Shown: piece by piece, positions 20,230-29,821 of the stretch
Numbering within the stretch: the stretch's first letter is position 1
Layout of the letters: every line of letters begins with the position of its first letter
From: Bacillota bacterium
Lineage (GTDB): Bacteria; Bacillota_I; Bacilli_A; Erysipelotrichales; Erysipelotrichaceae
Length of the DNA stretch: 59,301 bases
Direction: 5' to 3'
Assembly: GCA_030526175.1 (NCBI GenBank)
Contig: JAUNDJ010000003.1
Location: 1 to 59,301, forward strand
The notes under the pieces: model-generated
Seen by the model: only the letters and a program-made list of their open reading frames with translations
Database searches by the model: none
What the model was told of the DNA's origin: nothing
Program-made: the position numbers and the translations under genes

Positions 20230-20247
20230 AGTTACTTTTTAGTAACT
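20230..20247. promoter_or_regulatory. Palindrome upstream of the nitroreductase gene
   Basis: AGTTACT-TTTT-AGTAACT, 75 bp before the nitroreductase start. Sites built on TACT...AGTA half-sites are known for redox-sensing HxlR/DUF24 regulators that control nitroreductases, but no such regulator is in the window. It could also form a small RNA hairpin. Confidence 0.4.
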
Positions 20248-20251
20248 AGGA

Positions 20252-20286
20252 AAAAAAGGATAGCTCTAGGTTGATTCCTAGAGCTA
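20252..20286 (-). terminator. Terminator of the HI0933-like flavoprotein gene
   Basis: On the minus strand a 10-bp stem (20286-20277 with 20270-20261, loop AATCAA) is followed by TCCTTTTTTT. It overlaps the stop codon. Confidence 0.85.
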
Positions 20287-21471
20287 TATTTGGTTTTTAC
20301 CCGCTACATAACCAGTTGACCAGGCAATTTGTAAGTTGTATCCTCCCGTTTGGGCATCGACATCAATGACTTCACCCGCAAATTTTAGATTTTTGATTTT
20401 CTTGGATTCCATCGCATTTGGGTTGATTTCTTTTACGGAAATCCCACCTTTTGTCACCATGGCATCTTTGAAACCACGCGTTTCCAAAATGGTAATTGTA
20501 AGATGTTTAAGAATATGAAGAATTTTCCTTCTTTGATCCTTTTTCATCTGATGAACGAGAGTATTCGCTTCGATTTTCAAATGGACAAGTAGTTCTTCGA
20601 CAAATCGAGAAGGAAGTAGGGTATTGAGTACCGTTTGGATTTGTTTGTTCGAATTTTTTGAAAAAAGATCAAGAATCTTTTGGTTCAATTCTTCCTCGCT
20701 CATTTTAGGAAATAGATCCACTTCAATCGGTGTGTTCTTGAAATCAAATAAGGAAGACATATTTAATACCACAGGTCCACTGATGCCAAAGTGCGTTAAT
20801 AAAACATCGCCAGTAAATCTCTTCTTTTTAATTCGAATTTCGACATTTTTTAAGACCGTACCCATACACTTTTTTAACCACTCTTCTTGGATGACCAAGG
20901 AAGATAGAGCGGGTTTTGGCTCTTTGATGGTATGATAGTCTTTGACTAAGTTATATCCACTTCCATTTGATCCTGTTAACGGATAGCTTTTTCCGCCAGT
21001 ACATACAATAATGCAATCGGCATAATACGTTTTCTTGTTCGTACGCACCCCTTTACAAACATCCTCTTCGATAATCAAAGAAAGGACTTCTTCGTTGGTA
21101 CGAACGATTACCCCTTTTAATAACGATTCGAATAATTCCAAGATCGTATAAGCAGAATCGCTTGTAGGGAACATACGATGATTGTCTTCTTCTTTCGTAT
21201 CAATTTTATTCTTTTCTAAAAAATCCAGCATATCTTGACTTGAAAACTGATGAAGAGGACTGTACATAAATTTGGCATTAGTGTTGATATGGGACATAAA
21301 AGCTTGAATATCGCAATTATTAGTTACGTTACAACGACCATGCCCGGTCATTAATAATTTTTTTCCTAGTCTTGCGTTTTTTTCAAGCAGCAAGACATGA
21401 CTGTTGTTTTGTTTACTTACATAAGCGGCCATCATTCCGGCTGGCCCACCACCAATTACTATTGTTCTCAT
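20284..21471 (-). CDS. HI0933/BaiN-family FAD-dependent oxidoreductase
   Basis: A 395 aa flavoprotein. The N-terminal dinucleotide fold reads VIGGGPAGMMAA, followed by LLLEKNARLGKKLLMTGHGRCNVTN (abridged), the family signature; the C-terminal GGYNLQIAWSTGYVAG closes the FAD site. Family members include the bile-acid enzyme BaiN and uncharacterised housekeeping proteins; the substrate is unknown. No ribosome site precedes the ATG, and a TACAAT -10 sits only about 7 bases upstream, so a leaderless transcript is possible. Confidence 0.88.
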   Translation of the reverse strand: MRTIVIGGGPAGMMAAYVSKQNNSHVLLLEKNARLGKKLLMTGHGRCNVTNNCDIQAFMSHINTNAKFMYSPLHQFSSQDMLDFLEKNKIDTKEEDNHRMFPTSDSAYTILELFESLLKGVIVRTNEEVLSLIIEEDVCKGVRTNKKTYYADCIIVCTGGKSYPLTGSNGSGYNLVKDYHTIKEPKPALSSLVIQEEWLKKCMGTVLKNVEIRIKKKRFTGDVLLTHFGISGPVVLNMSSLFDFKNTPIEVDLFPKMSEEELNQKILDLFSKNSNKQIQTVLNTLLPSRFVEELLVHLKIEANTLVHQMKKDQRRKILHILKHLTITILETRGFKDAMVTKGGISVKEINPNAMESKKIKNLKFAGEVIDVDAQTGGYNLQIAWSTGYVAGKNQI

Positions 21472-21532
21472 GCAGATATTGTATCATTTTTCTTACAGAC
21501 AATGTATATTAATTGTTGGGAAGAGGGAGAAT

Positions 21533-22186
21533 ATGAGTTATAAAGGTGTAATTTTTGATTTTAATGGAACTTTATTTTTTGATAACGATAAACATATTTT
21601 GGCGTGGGGAAAGATTTCTCAGTTAATTCGAGGCAAAGGAATTTCGGATTACGAGCTACATAGTCGAATCAATGGCTCTCCAAATAAAGAAACAATTTCT
21701 TATTTTTTTGAAGGAAAGTGTTCGCAAGAAGAGAACGATCGATATTCGTTATTAAAAGAAGAATACTATCGAGATTTTTGTGCCCAGGATCGGGAAAACT
21801 TCCATTTGGTAGCAGGGGCTAATGAATTTTTTGATCAACTAAAGGATAAAAGCATTCCTTTTACGATTGCGAGTGCTTCGATTAAACCAAACATCGACTT
21901 TTTTGTCGAATCTTTCCAATTGGATAAATGGATCGAACCCGATACAATCGTTTATGACAATGGCAGTTATCAAAATAAAATTGCGATGTTCAAAAAAGCA
22001 GGTGAGATATTGGGCGTATCTTTACAAGATTGTCTGATCATCGAAGATTCAAAAAGTGGAATTGAAAGTGCGTATGCCAGTGGTTGTGAACAGATTCTTG
22101 TGATTAATTCGGCAGATAAAAAAGACGAATATGAAAAGCTTCCAGGGGTAATTGGCGTGATTGAAGATTTCACAGAACTCGAATGA
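21533..22186 (+). CDS. HAD-superfamily hydrolase, beta-phosphoglucomutase-like
   Basis: A 217 aa HAD protein with a helical cap after motif I, as in phosphatase and phosphoglucomutase relatives. Motif I is VIFDFNGTLF, where the usual second Asp is Asn (DxN), which weakens plain phosphatase chemistry. Motif II is FTIASAS, motif IV IIEDSKSGIESA. GAGGGAG precedes the ATG at 21533. It overlaps the next gene by 4 bp (ATGA), so the two are translated together. Confidence 0.82.
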   Translation: MSYKGVIFDFNGTLFFDNDKHILAWGKISQLIRGKGISDYELHSRINGSPNKETISYFFEGKCSQEENDRYSLLKEEYYRDFCAQDRENFHLVAGANEFFDQLKDKSIPFTIASASIKPNIDFFVESFQLDKWIEPDTIVYDNGSYQNKIAMFKKAGEILGVSLQDCLIIEDSKSGIESAYASGCEQILVINSADKKDEYEKLPGVIGVIEDFTELE

Positions 22187-22737
22187 GAACATTTTTAAGT
22201 AAACGAAACGTAGTCATATTGGAACAAGGCATTGTTGTCAAAACAATGAACGATCCTTCTTTGTTGGAAAAAGAAGTGTGGATGTATCAACAACTTGAAA
22301 AATACAATGTGGTTCCTAAGCTATTAAAGAAAGAGAATAATTCTATTTTTTTAGAATACAAAGATTGTCTTACTTACTTGGATGTATTACTGGAACAGGA
22401 ACAAACAAAGTTTGACAAAACGCCTTGGGAAGCTTTGGTTCAATATTTAAAATTGTCTCAACAAGTAACTGGATTCCTTCCTATGGATTGTAACTTACGA
22501 AATTTTCTATGGGATGGAAAACAGATTTTTGCGATTGATTTTGAAGAATATGGAAATGTTTCTTTGACGACTTGTTTAGAAAAAATATCGGCTTACATAT
22601 TATTGTACGATCCAATCTATTCGAGTGTGAAACAAGAAATTGTAAATTATTATGTCCACCAATATGGAATGGATTGGAAACGTATTGATTTGGAACAAGA
22701 AAAACTACAAAAGAGAAGAGCGCAAAAGAGAAGATAG
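22183..22737 (+). CDS. Small kinase-fold protein (aminoglycoside/choline kinase-like)
   Basis: A 184 aa protein with a shortened kinase-like fold. DCNLRNFLWDGKQIFAIDFE (residues about 106-125) carries the catalytic Asp, metal-binding Asn and the DFE equivalent of DFG, and the N-terminal lobe has a possible VKTM lysine. It is shorter than aminoglycoside or choline kinases (about 260-300 aa), so it may be a minimal or specialised small-molecule kinase. Its start overlaps the HAD gene by 4 bp, hinting at a kinase/phosphatase pair. The basic C-terminal tail is rich in Lys and Arg. Confidence 0.55.
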   Translation: MRTFLSKRNVVILEQGIVVKTMNDPSLLEKEVWMYQQLEKYNVVPKLLKKENNSIFLEYKDCLTYLDVLLEQEQTKFDKTPWEALVQYLKLSQQVTGFLPMDCNLRNFLWDGKQIFAIDFEEYGNVSLTTCLEKISAYILLYDPIYSSVKQEIVNYYVHQYGMDWKRIDLEQEKLQKRRAQKRR

Positions 22738-22773
22738 AAGAATCCTTTTGTGCTATACTCGTAATAATAGAAT

Positions 22774-22952
22774 GTCTTCGAGTCTTATTTCCTAAGGAAT
22801 CTCTATGGAAATAAGACCGGAATCTTTGGATTCAAGGGCTAATGGAGAAATCGATTAACCTTCCGTGTTTGAAAAGAGGACTATATGTTTTAATGCACAA
22901 CCTTTTTTAGTTGTGGTTTTAATCGTATATAGTGCCTTGGTGGCACTTTTTT
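22774..22952 (+). promoter_or_regulatory. Structured leader RNA with terminator/antiterminator, putative riboswitch
   Basis: P1 pairs GUCUUC (22774-22779) with GAGGAC (22876-22881). Inside it are P2, a perfect 11-bp stem (22782-22792 with 22807-22817), P3 GAATC/GATTC (22820-22824, 22829-22833), and P4 (22834-22843 with 22854-22862, with internal mismatches). ACTATAT (22880-22886), which overlaps the P1 3' strand, is complementary to ATATAGT (22927-22933), which overlaps the 5' arm of the terminator at 22931-22952. So stable P1 would permit termination and open P1 would permit read-through. A further hairpin CACAAC/GTTGTG lies at 22896-22915. I do not recognise the consensus of a known riboswitch class. 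Confidence 0.65.
22931..22952 (+). terminator. Leader terminator before the ECF S-component gene
   Basis: AGTGCC (22931-22936), loop TTGGT, GGCACT (22942-22947), T-run to 22952, ending 18 bases before the ATG. Its location upstream of the gene means it controls entry into the operon. Confidence 0.8.
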
Positions 22953-22969
22953 GTTTGAAGGAGAAAAAA

Positions 22970-23500
22970 ATGAGAAAACTGCGTGTAAAAGAACTAATTT
23001 TTATCGCCATTTGTGCAGATCTAGGCTTGTTTTCCAAACGAATGATTTCTCCTTTCACAAATATCATAACCGATGCCTTACACATACCCGGAGGGATTGG
23101 AACAAGCTTTTCCCTGATGTTTCTTGTGCTCAGTGTAATGTTGCTCAAGAAAAAAGGGGTTGCAACGCTGATGAGCTTTATCCAATGTGTTATTGCCCTT
23201 TCCATCGGTATGGTAGGTAGTATGGGAGCTCTTTCAATTATTGGATATATGGTTCCAGGAATGGTGATTGATCTTCTTTTTGTGCTGACAAAAAAGATAC
23301 AGCTGACAAATATGGAAAAGTGTGCACTTCTTAATGCGATAGGCGCTTTATCCGCCGCTTTAACTGCCAATTGTATTGTCTTTCACTTAAAAGGAATCGT
23401 ATTGGCACTCTATGGTTCGGTTGCTCTATTTTCTGGTTTACTATGCGGCATCTTAGGAGACATTTTGTTACGAAGAATTCAAAAAGTGATTCAATTCTAG
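22970..23500 (+). CDS. ECF transporter S component (substrate-binding membrane subunit)
   Basis: A 176 aa integral membrane protein with five or six hydrophobic segments and the size and pattern of energy-coupling-factor S components, which capture vitamins or cofactors and dock to a shared EcfAAT module encoded elsewhere. The N-terminal KELIFIAICADLGLFSK helix and the later IGYMVPGMVIDLLFV helix (the latter with conserved small residues) fit. The ATG at 22970 follows GAAGGAG; an upstream GTG lies inside the structured leader and is not used. The ligand is unknown; the leader RNA may sense it or a derived cofactor. Confidence 0.78.
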   Translation: MRKLRVKELIFIAICADLGLFSKRMISPFTNIITDALHIPGGIGTSFSLMFLVLSVMLLKKKGVATLMSFIQCVIALSIGMVGSMGALSIIGYMVPGMVIDLLFVLTKKIQLTNMEKCALLNAIGALSAALTANCIVFHLKGIVLALYGSVALFSGLLCGILGDILLRRIQKVIQF

Positions 23501-23513
23501 AAGGAGAACAAAC

Positions 23514-23960
23514 ATGAAAAAAAGAAGATTAGCGATTGTGACCATTGCCTTAGCGCTTATTGTTGGTGTATGCAGCTGGATGTATTTAGGAAATCGTACA
23601 GCGATTCCTGAAAACTGTATCGAACTCGTTTATGAAAATAAGACATCGTATGTCGATTTAGATAAATTAGATTTAAAAGAAGTCACTGGCGAAACAATCA
23701 ATGGAAAAGGGGAAGTGAATACGATTCATTCCAATGGAATCGAATTAAAAGATGTATTGGAAAATCATAAAATCACTTCTTATGAAAATGTGACAGTGGA
23801 AGCAGACGATGCTTATAGTGCCGTGGTTGGTAAAGAAGAAATTGATGAAAAAGAAAAAGTATATGTATTAGTTGAGGAAGAAAAGGCTTCCCTAGTAGTA
23901 TTTGGAGATCCAAATAGTAAACGTAATGTAAGAAATGTGATTCGTATCACGGCAGAATAA
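23514..23960 (+). CDS. Membrane-anchored small protein with molybdopterin-domain-like C-terminus
   Basis: A 148 aa exported protein. Residues 1-27 form a signal or anchor (KKRRLAIVTIALALIVGV) with no lipobox Cys. The exported part, SNGIELKDVLENHKI then VEADDAYSAVV and VVFGDPNSKRNVRNVIRI, loosely follows the layout of sulfite-oxidase-type domains (G-x-x-L-x-D-L-L, DxYSA, closing V-R-x-I), but it is far too short to hold the cofactor pocket. It lies 13 bp after the S component with AAGGAG before the ATG, so it may capture the same ligand outside the cell. The family is uncertain. Confidence 0.55.
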   Translation: MKKRRLAIVTIALALIVGVCSWMYLGNRTAIPENCIELVYENKTSYVDLDKLDLKEVTGETINGKGEVNTIHSNGIELKDVLENHKITSYENVTVEADDAYSAVVGKEEIDEKEKVYVLVEEEKASLVVFGDPNSKRNVRNVIRITAE

Positions 23961-23983
23961 AAGCGAGGAGGCCTCGCTTTTTT
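23960..23983. terminator. Bidirectional terminator
   Basis: AAGCGAGG (23961-23968), loop AGG, CCTCGCTT (23972-23979) with T-run to the right and A residues to the left, between convergent genes. Confidence 0.88.
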
Positions 23984-25034
23984 AGTAATCTCCATAGGAA
24001 ACATGCAAATATTCTTCAAGAGTTAATCCGGATTGATAGACTTTTGTGGCCAATTCAACACCTAAATAGCGTAGATGCCAAGGTTCGGCTTGATAGCCCG
24101 TGATATGTTCTTTTCCTTTTTGAAAACGAACGATAAATCCGTACTTGTGTGCGTTTTGAGAAATCCAATTGACTTCTCTAGTGGATTCAACGAGTTGGTA
24201 ATTTTTGTTGCATAAGTCAAAAGCCAACCCTGTTTGGTGTTCCGAAAATCCTGGACGAGCCGAATATGTATCGGCTGCTTCTTTGCCATCTTGATTAACG
24301 TAATTATTATAGAGTTGTGCTTGTGTTTGGTACGAACGATAACCACTATAGTAGGTGCTTATATCGTAACCAGCCGATCGCATGGTTGAAATAAGATTGC
24401 GGATGGCAGCTCCTGCCACTGGATCTTCACCAGGTGCATAAGAAGAATTTAATCCGTGCTTCTTGTTTACGATTAATACATCATCCACGTAGTAACAATA
24501 TCCATACGTATAGGTTAATGAGCGATTGCTTTCTATACTTTCTTCTTTTGTCGCTTTACGAAGGGCATAGCTGACTATCCCATTTTGTTTCCAACCTTCC
24601 GATTTTAGATATTGGTATTCTGAAAAATTGGTTGTAAAAGAATACGCGCCACTTCTTTGATTCGTTTTCTCATTTTCAAAGATAGGAACCGCTTCATTGG
24701 CGCTTGAATACCACGCAATGCCCTCGTCAATATATCCCGAAGCGAGTAGTTCTTCTTTTTCTTTTTTGTCCATGGTATATACTCGTCGGTCTAAATATGT
24801 ACTATATAGTTGATATACTGGATAGTCTGAATAAGAAGGGGCAAACCAGCTAATGCCCTCGTACGCCCATCCATCCTTTACGATTTTGTTTCGAAATTCT
24901 ATATCAGTTGTATAGTAGTGTTCCTTATTGCCAACATAGTATAGTTGATAAACGGGCACTTCTTCGTTCGCGTAAACGGTTCTCGGGAAGCAACAAAAAA
25001 GAAGCAAGCTTAGAATTATAAGTTGTTTGCGCAT
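23982..25034 (-). CDS. Secreted D-Ala-D-Ala carboxypeptidase, VanY type, with N-terminal repeats
   Basis: A 350 aa exported peptidase of family M15B. A signal peptide (about 1-22, ending TVYA) is followed by tandem repeats around 27-165 of the DUF5648 type (VYQLYYVGNKEHYYTTD, then VYQLYSTYLDRRVYTMD), probably wall- or glycan-binding. The C-terminal peptidase has SEHQTGLAFD (zinc His and Asp) and EPWHLRYLG (base Glu, zinc His). It trims stem-peptide D-Ala outside the membrane. Its start overlaps the end of the preceding reductase gene by 19 bp, an unexpected partner. Confidence 0.88.
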   Translation of the reverse strand: MRKQLIILSLLLFCCFPRTVYANEEVPVYQLYYVGNKEHYYTTDIEFRNKIVKDGWAYEGISWFAPSYSDYPVYQLYSTYLDRRVYTMDKKEKEELLASGYIDEGIAWYSSANEAVPIFENEKTNQRSGAYSFTTNFSEYQYLKSEGWKQNGIVSYALRKATKEESIESNRSLTYTYGYCYYVDDVLIVNKKHGLNSSYAPGEDPVAGAAIRNLISTMRSAGYDISTYYSGYRSYQTQAQLYNNYVNQDGKEAADTYSARPGFSEHQTGLAFDLCNKNYQLVESTREVNWISQNAHKYGFIVRFQKGKEHITGYQAEPWHLRYLGVELATKVYQSGLTLEEYLHVSYGDY

Positions 25035-27022
25035 TGGTAAGCACTTCGAATGGCACTGGAAATATCTGCCGTTTTATCTTGCGAACAATCGCCAATATAA
25101 TGAATTGGTTTATCCAATCCTGTTAGATCGATTTCTTTTTTCTTAGAACCAACCGCAACAATTACCATATCGCAAGGAATTTCGATTTCTTGTTCGTCTT
25201 TAGTTGCCAAAATGGCAGTTCCATTAAATCCAGTTACTTTTGTGTTTGTATATTCTTGTACGTTATGTTCTTTAAAATCTTTTTGAATGACTGGTAAGAT
25301 GGTTGATGATTCGCCACGAGCAATTGTATCTAACATTTCTACAATCGCGACTTCACAACCTTTTTCAAGGGCAAATTCTGCCGTTTCTGTACCAACTAAT
25401 CCACCACCAATGATAGCTACTTTTCCTTGGATCTCAACTTTTCCATCCAATACATCCCAACTTGAAACCACTTTTTCTCCTTGTAAGAAAGGAAGCGAAA
25501 TGTCTTGCGCACCAATGGCTACGATAATTTCATCGTATCCAGAGACACAATGGATACATGGTGTACGATTGTATTTAATTTCTACACCAAGAGCAGGTAA
25601 TACTTTTTCATAATATTGAATAGAACGTAAGATTTCTTCTTTGCGAGGCGGTTTGCTGGCCAAATGGATTTGTCCACCTATTTTGTCTTCTTTTTCAAAA
25701 ATAGTCACTTGATGACCGCGGATAGCAGCCACTCTAGCCGCTTCTAAACCAGCGATTCCAGCACCGATGATGGCTACTTTTTTTGAAGAGTTGCTTGGAA
25801 GAATCTTCATTGTTTCTTCGTTTCCATTTTCAGCATTTAGTACACAAGAAATGTATTTACGATTTTGGATCGCATCCACACATCCTTTGTTGCAGTTTAA
25901 ACATTCACGAATTGGTTCGTCTTTCATGACCTTGTTGGCAATATCTGGATCGGTCAATAATGAACGTCCATAACCGATAATATCCGCTTTTTCTTCGGCT
26001 AAAATCGTTTCTCCATTTTCTACCGAAATAACTCTTCCTACGGTTGCCACAGGGATGGATACGAGCGATTTCACTTTTTCACAAATATCCAATGTCCAGT
26101 TTTCTGGAAGTGTTCCCATTGGAGGAATTGTATCTCCCATATTTCCTGTGTGGTTGGCTTGGGCAACCTGGATCATATTGACACCCGCTTTTTCTAATTC
26201 TTGGGCTAGAATATACGCTTCTTCCGGAATTAGTCCGCCTTTTCCGCGTAAACTTCCATCGGGATTGGTTGTGATGATTGGAAGCTTGTATTCGATTGTG
26301 ATTTCTGGAGCGGCTTCTTTAATGGCATGAACTATTTCAAGGGCGTAACGGATTCGATTTTTTAGTTCTCCACCATATTCATCCGTACGATGATTTAATA
26401 AGGATGAGCATAAAGAACCAATCAATCTATCACCATGGATCTCAATCGCATCCACACCAGCCATTTGAGCACGTTTGGCACAAGCGGCAATGGAATTCTT
26501 AATGTCCATTAATGTGTCTTGACTACATTCACTGACGAAAAATTTCATATCGTGGTGTAGTTTCGCATACGCTTCGCCACGAATCTTTTCACTTTCTGCC
26601 ATTTTTGTTTGGAACGTTTCCATATCGCCTTTGGCTTTGGCTTCTTGGGCGGCTTTCATAGCCATCATAGATCCCATGATCATTTTTCCCACACCAACAA
26701 CATCGTATTCTGGATGGAAAATTTGTAGTCCTAGTTTACAATCGTATTCGTGAAGGGCATCGGCCAATTTTTTGAAAGTTGGGATTTGTGCATCGCTATA
26801 TAGCTTTGGGGTTGGACTGGCTGTATTTACAGGAGCTACATCTCCAATCACCACATATCCGACACCACCTTGGGCTAGGCGTTTGTAGAAATAGAAACTA
26901 CGATTACCAATCGAACCGTCTCGTTCTTCGTAACCTGTTGTTAGTGGGGGAAACATAATGCGGTTTTTTAGAGTCATATTTCCCACTTGAATGCTTTGTA
27001 GAAGCTTAGAATTTGTACTCAT
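25016..27022 (-). CDS. NADH:flavin oxidoreductase of the 2,4-dienoyl-CoA reductase/BaiCD family
   Basis: A 668 aa three-cofactor reductase. Residues 1 to about 370 are an old-yellow-enzyme barrel (FMN; LKNRIMFPP, NHRTDEYGG, TVGRV). The 4Fe-4S cluster lies at CLNCNKGC plus a later Cys near 380-400. From about 415 two dinucleotide folds follow: AIIGAGIAGLEAAR for FAD and AIIGGGLVGTETAE for NAD(P)H. The barrel has a charged insert around residues 115-175 compared with FadH. Such enzymes reduce enoates, dienoyl-CoA or steroid double bonds in anaerobes; this one's substrate is not known. Confidence 0.9.
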   Translation of the reverse strand: MSTNSKLLQSIQVGNMTLKNRIMFPPLTTGYEERDGSIGNRSFYFYKRLAQGGVGYVVIGDVAPVNTASPTPKLYSDAQIPTFKKLADALHEYDCKLGLQIFHPEYDVVGVGKMIMGSMMAMKAAQEAKAKGDMETFQTKMAESEKIRGEAYAKLHHDMKFFVSECSQDTLMDIKNSIAACAKRAQMAGVDAIEIHGDRLIGSLCSSLLNHRTDEYGGELKNRIRYALEIVHAIKEAAPEITIEYKLPIITTNPDGSLRGKGGLIPEEAYILAQELEKAGVNMIQVAQANHTGNMGDTIPPMGTLPENWTLDICEKVKSLVSIPVATVGRVISVENGETILAEEKADIIGYGRSLLTDPDIANKVMKDEPIRECLNCNKGCVDAIQNRKYISCVLNAENGNEETMKILPSNSSKKVAIIGAGIAGLEAARVAAIRGHQVTIFEKEDKIGGQIHLASKPPRKEEILRSIQYYEKVLPALGVEIKYNRTPCIHCVSGYDEIIVAIGAQDISLPFLQGEKVVSSWDVLDGKVEIQGKVAIIGGGLVGTETAEFALEKGCEVAIVEMLDTIARGESSTILPVIQKDFKEHNVQEYTNTKVTGFNGTAILATKDEQEIEIPCDMVIVAVGSKKKEIDLTGLDKPIHYIGDCSQDKTADISSAIRSAYQCANNL

Positions 27023-27092
27023 AATTTTTCCTCTTTGTATGTCTTTCTTTCTTCTATTCTAACAAGAAGCATGTAATCTTGGGAATATTGTT

Positions 27093-27120
27093 TTGCGAAA
27101 AAGAAGAGAAAGAATATAAT
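27093..27120 (+). promoter_or_regulatory. Promoter of the second GH1 gene
   Basis: TTGCGA (27093-27098), 16 bp, TATAAT (27115-27120), 43 bp before the ATG. The 141-bp gap is shared with the divergent reductase gene. Confidence 0.65.
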
Positions 27121-27160
27121 TAAAAGTAGAGTACAACACGATTTAGAAAAGAGAAAATAA

Positions 27161-28781
<1,621 letters not shown>

Positions 28782-28783
<2 letters not shown>

Positions 28784-28804
28784 AGGATGATTGTCCTCTT
28801 TTTT
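28782..28804 (+). terminator. Terminator of the second GH1 gene
   Basis: AGAGGA (28782-28787), loop TGATTG, TCCTCT (28794-28799), T-run to 28804. Confidence 0.85.
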
Positions 28805-28805
28805 G

Positions 28806-28821
28806 TTACATTTGTCATATT
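28806..28821 (+). promoter_or_regulatory. Shared 16-bp element, copy 1
   Basis: TTACATTTGTCATATT lies 44 bp before the sugar-binding-protein gene and is repeated exactly at 33089-33104, before the PTS operon. In both places it follows directly on a terminator T-run. TTGTCA within it may serve as a -35. Confidence 0.6.
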
Positions 28822-28864
28822 GTAAAATTTTTGAAAATAAAAGAGAATATACTTGGGTGATTCT

Positions 28865-29821
28865 ATGTCAAAACTTTCAAAATATATCTTGCCAGTGGGA
28901 TTGGTTTTTTGTCTGGCCATTTCCTTATTCTTTTTCAATACGTGTTCTTTGGAAAGTGTTCAAAGCGATAAACTGAAAGTAGGGGCTACGTATATGACAT
29001 TAAATAAGCCATATTTTCAAGTGATTAATAATGAAGTGGAAAAGGAAATTCGTGAAAACGGCGATATCCTTTATACGAAAGATCCGGCTTTGGATGCAGA
29101 TAAACAAGCCGAGCAAATTCAAAATTTTATTGATATGGGGGTAGATGTCATTATTGTCAATCCAATTGACTCTTTTGCGATTGAAGAAAATCTTCTTCGT
29201 GCCAAAGAGGAAGGTATAAAAATCATTGTGATTGATACGCCTTTGGAAAATGAGAATATAGCCGATTGTACAGTGACTTCCAATAATTATCAGGCTGGTG
29301 TTTTGTGTGCTTTGGATATGATGGAGAAAATTGAGAAAGCGAGAATTGTCTTGTTGGAACATAATTCGGTGATTTCTGGACGAGATCGTATTCAGGGCTT
29401 TTGTGATACGATTGCGAATAATCCAAATTATGTCATTGTCAAAGAATTGGAGTGTTTGGGACAAACGGTTCCAGCTTTAAACGCGATGCGTGACTATTTA
29501 AGTCGAAGTGATGATTTTCAAGTTGTGATGTGTCTAAATGATACCGCCGCCTTAGGTGTATTAGCTGCTTTGGAAGAACAGAATAAAGAAGATGTTCTTG
29601 TCTATGGGGTGGACGGGGCACCGGAAATTAAAGCCTTGATTGCCCAATCCAATGTCATGGAAGGAAGTGCGAGCCAATCGCCCATCCAAATGGGGAAAAA
29701 GGCAATTTATGCAGCCTATCGTTTGACAAAAGATGTGGAAATAGGAAAGGAAATATTTATTGGAACGGAATTGATTACCAAAGATAATATTTCGAAATTT
29801 TCGATTTCGGGGTGGCAATAA
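28865..29821 (+). CDS. Periplasmic-binding-protein-like sugar sensor (RbsB type)
   Basis: A 318 aa extracytoplasmic protein with an N-terminal anchor (about 8-27) and a type I periplasmic-binding fold of the ribose/galactose family. VGATYMTLNKPYFQVINNEV opens the fold; VDVIIVNPID and IVIDTPLE line the cleft; DTAALGVLAAL sits in the second lobe. A Cys at residue 27 (FNTCSLES) could be a lipid anchor. No ABC permease or ATPase is adjacent. Its stop overlaps the kinase start (TAATG), so it more likely presents sugar to the kinase than feeds a transporter. Confidence 0.82.
   Translation: MSKLSKYILPVGLVFCLAISLFFFNTCSLESVQSDKLKVGATYMTLNKPYFQVINNEVEKEIRENGDILYTKDPALDADKQAEQIQNFIDMGVDVIIVNPIDSFAIEENLLRAKEEGIKIIVIDTPLENENIADCTVTSNNYQAGVLCALDMMEKIEKARIVLLEHNSVISGRDRIQGFCDTIANNPNYVIVKELECLGQTVPALNAMRDYLSRSDDFQVVMCLNDTAALGVLAALEEQNKEDVLVYGVDGAPEIKALIAQSNVMEGSASQSPIQMGKKAIYAAYRLTKDVEIGKEIFIGTELITKDNISKFSISGWQ

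Noticed and set aside
22865-22969. Upstream GTG extension of the ECF S-component
   Set aside because: This stretch forms the leader stems and terminator; the ATG at 22970 has the ribosome site and begins the first membrane helix.
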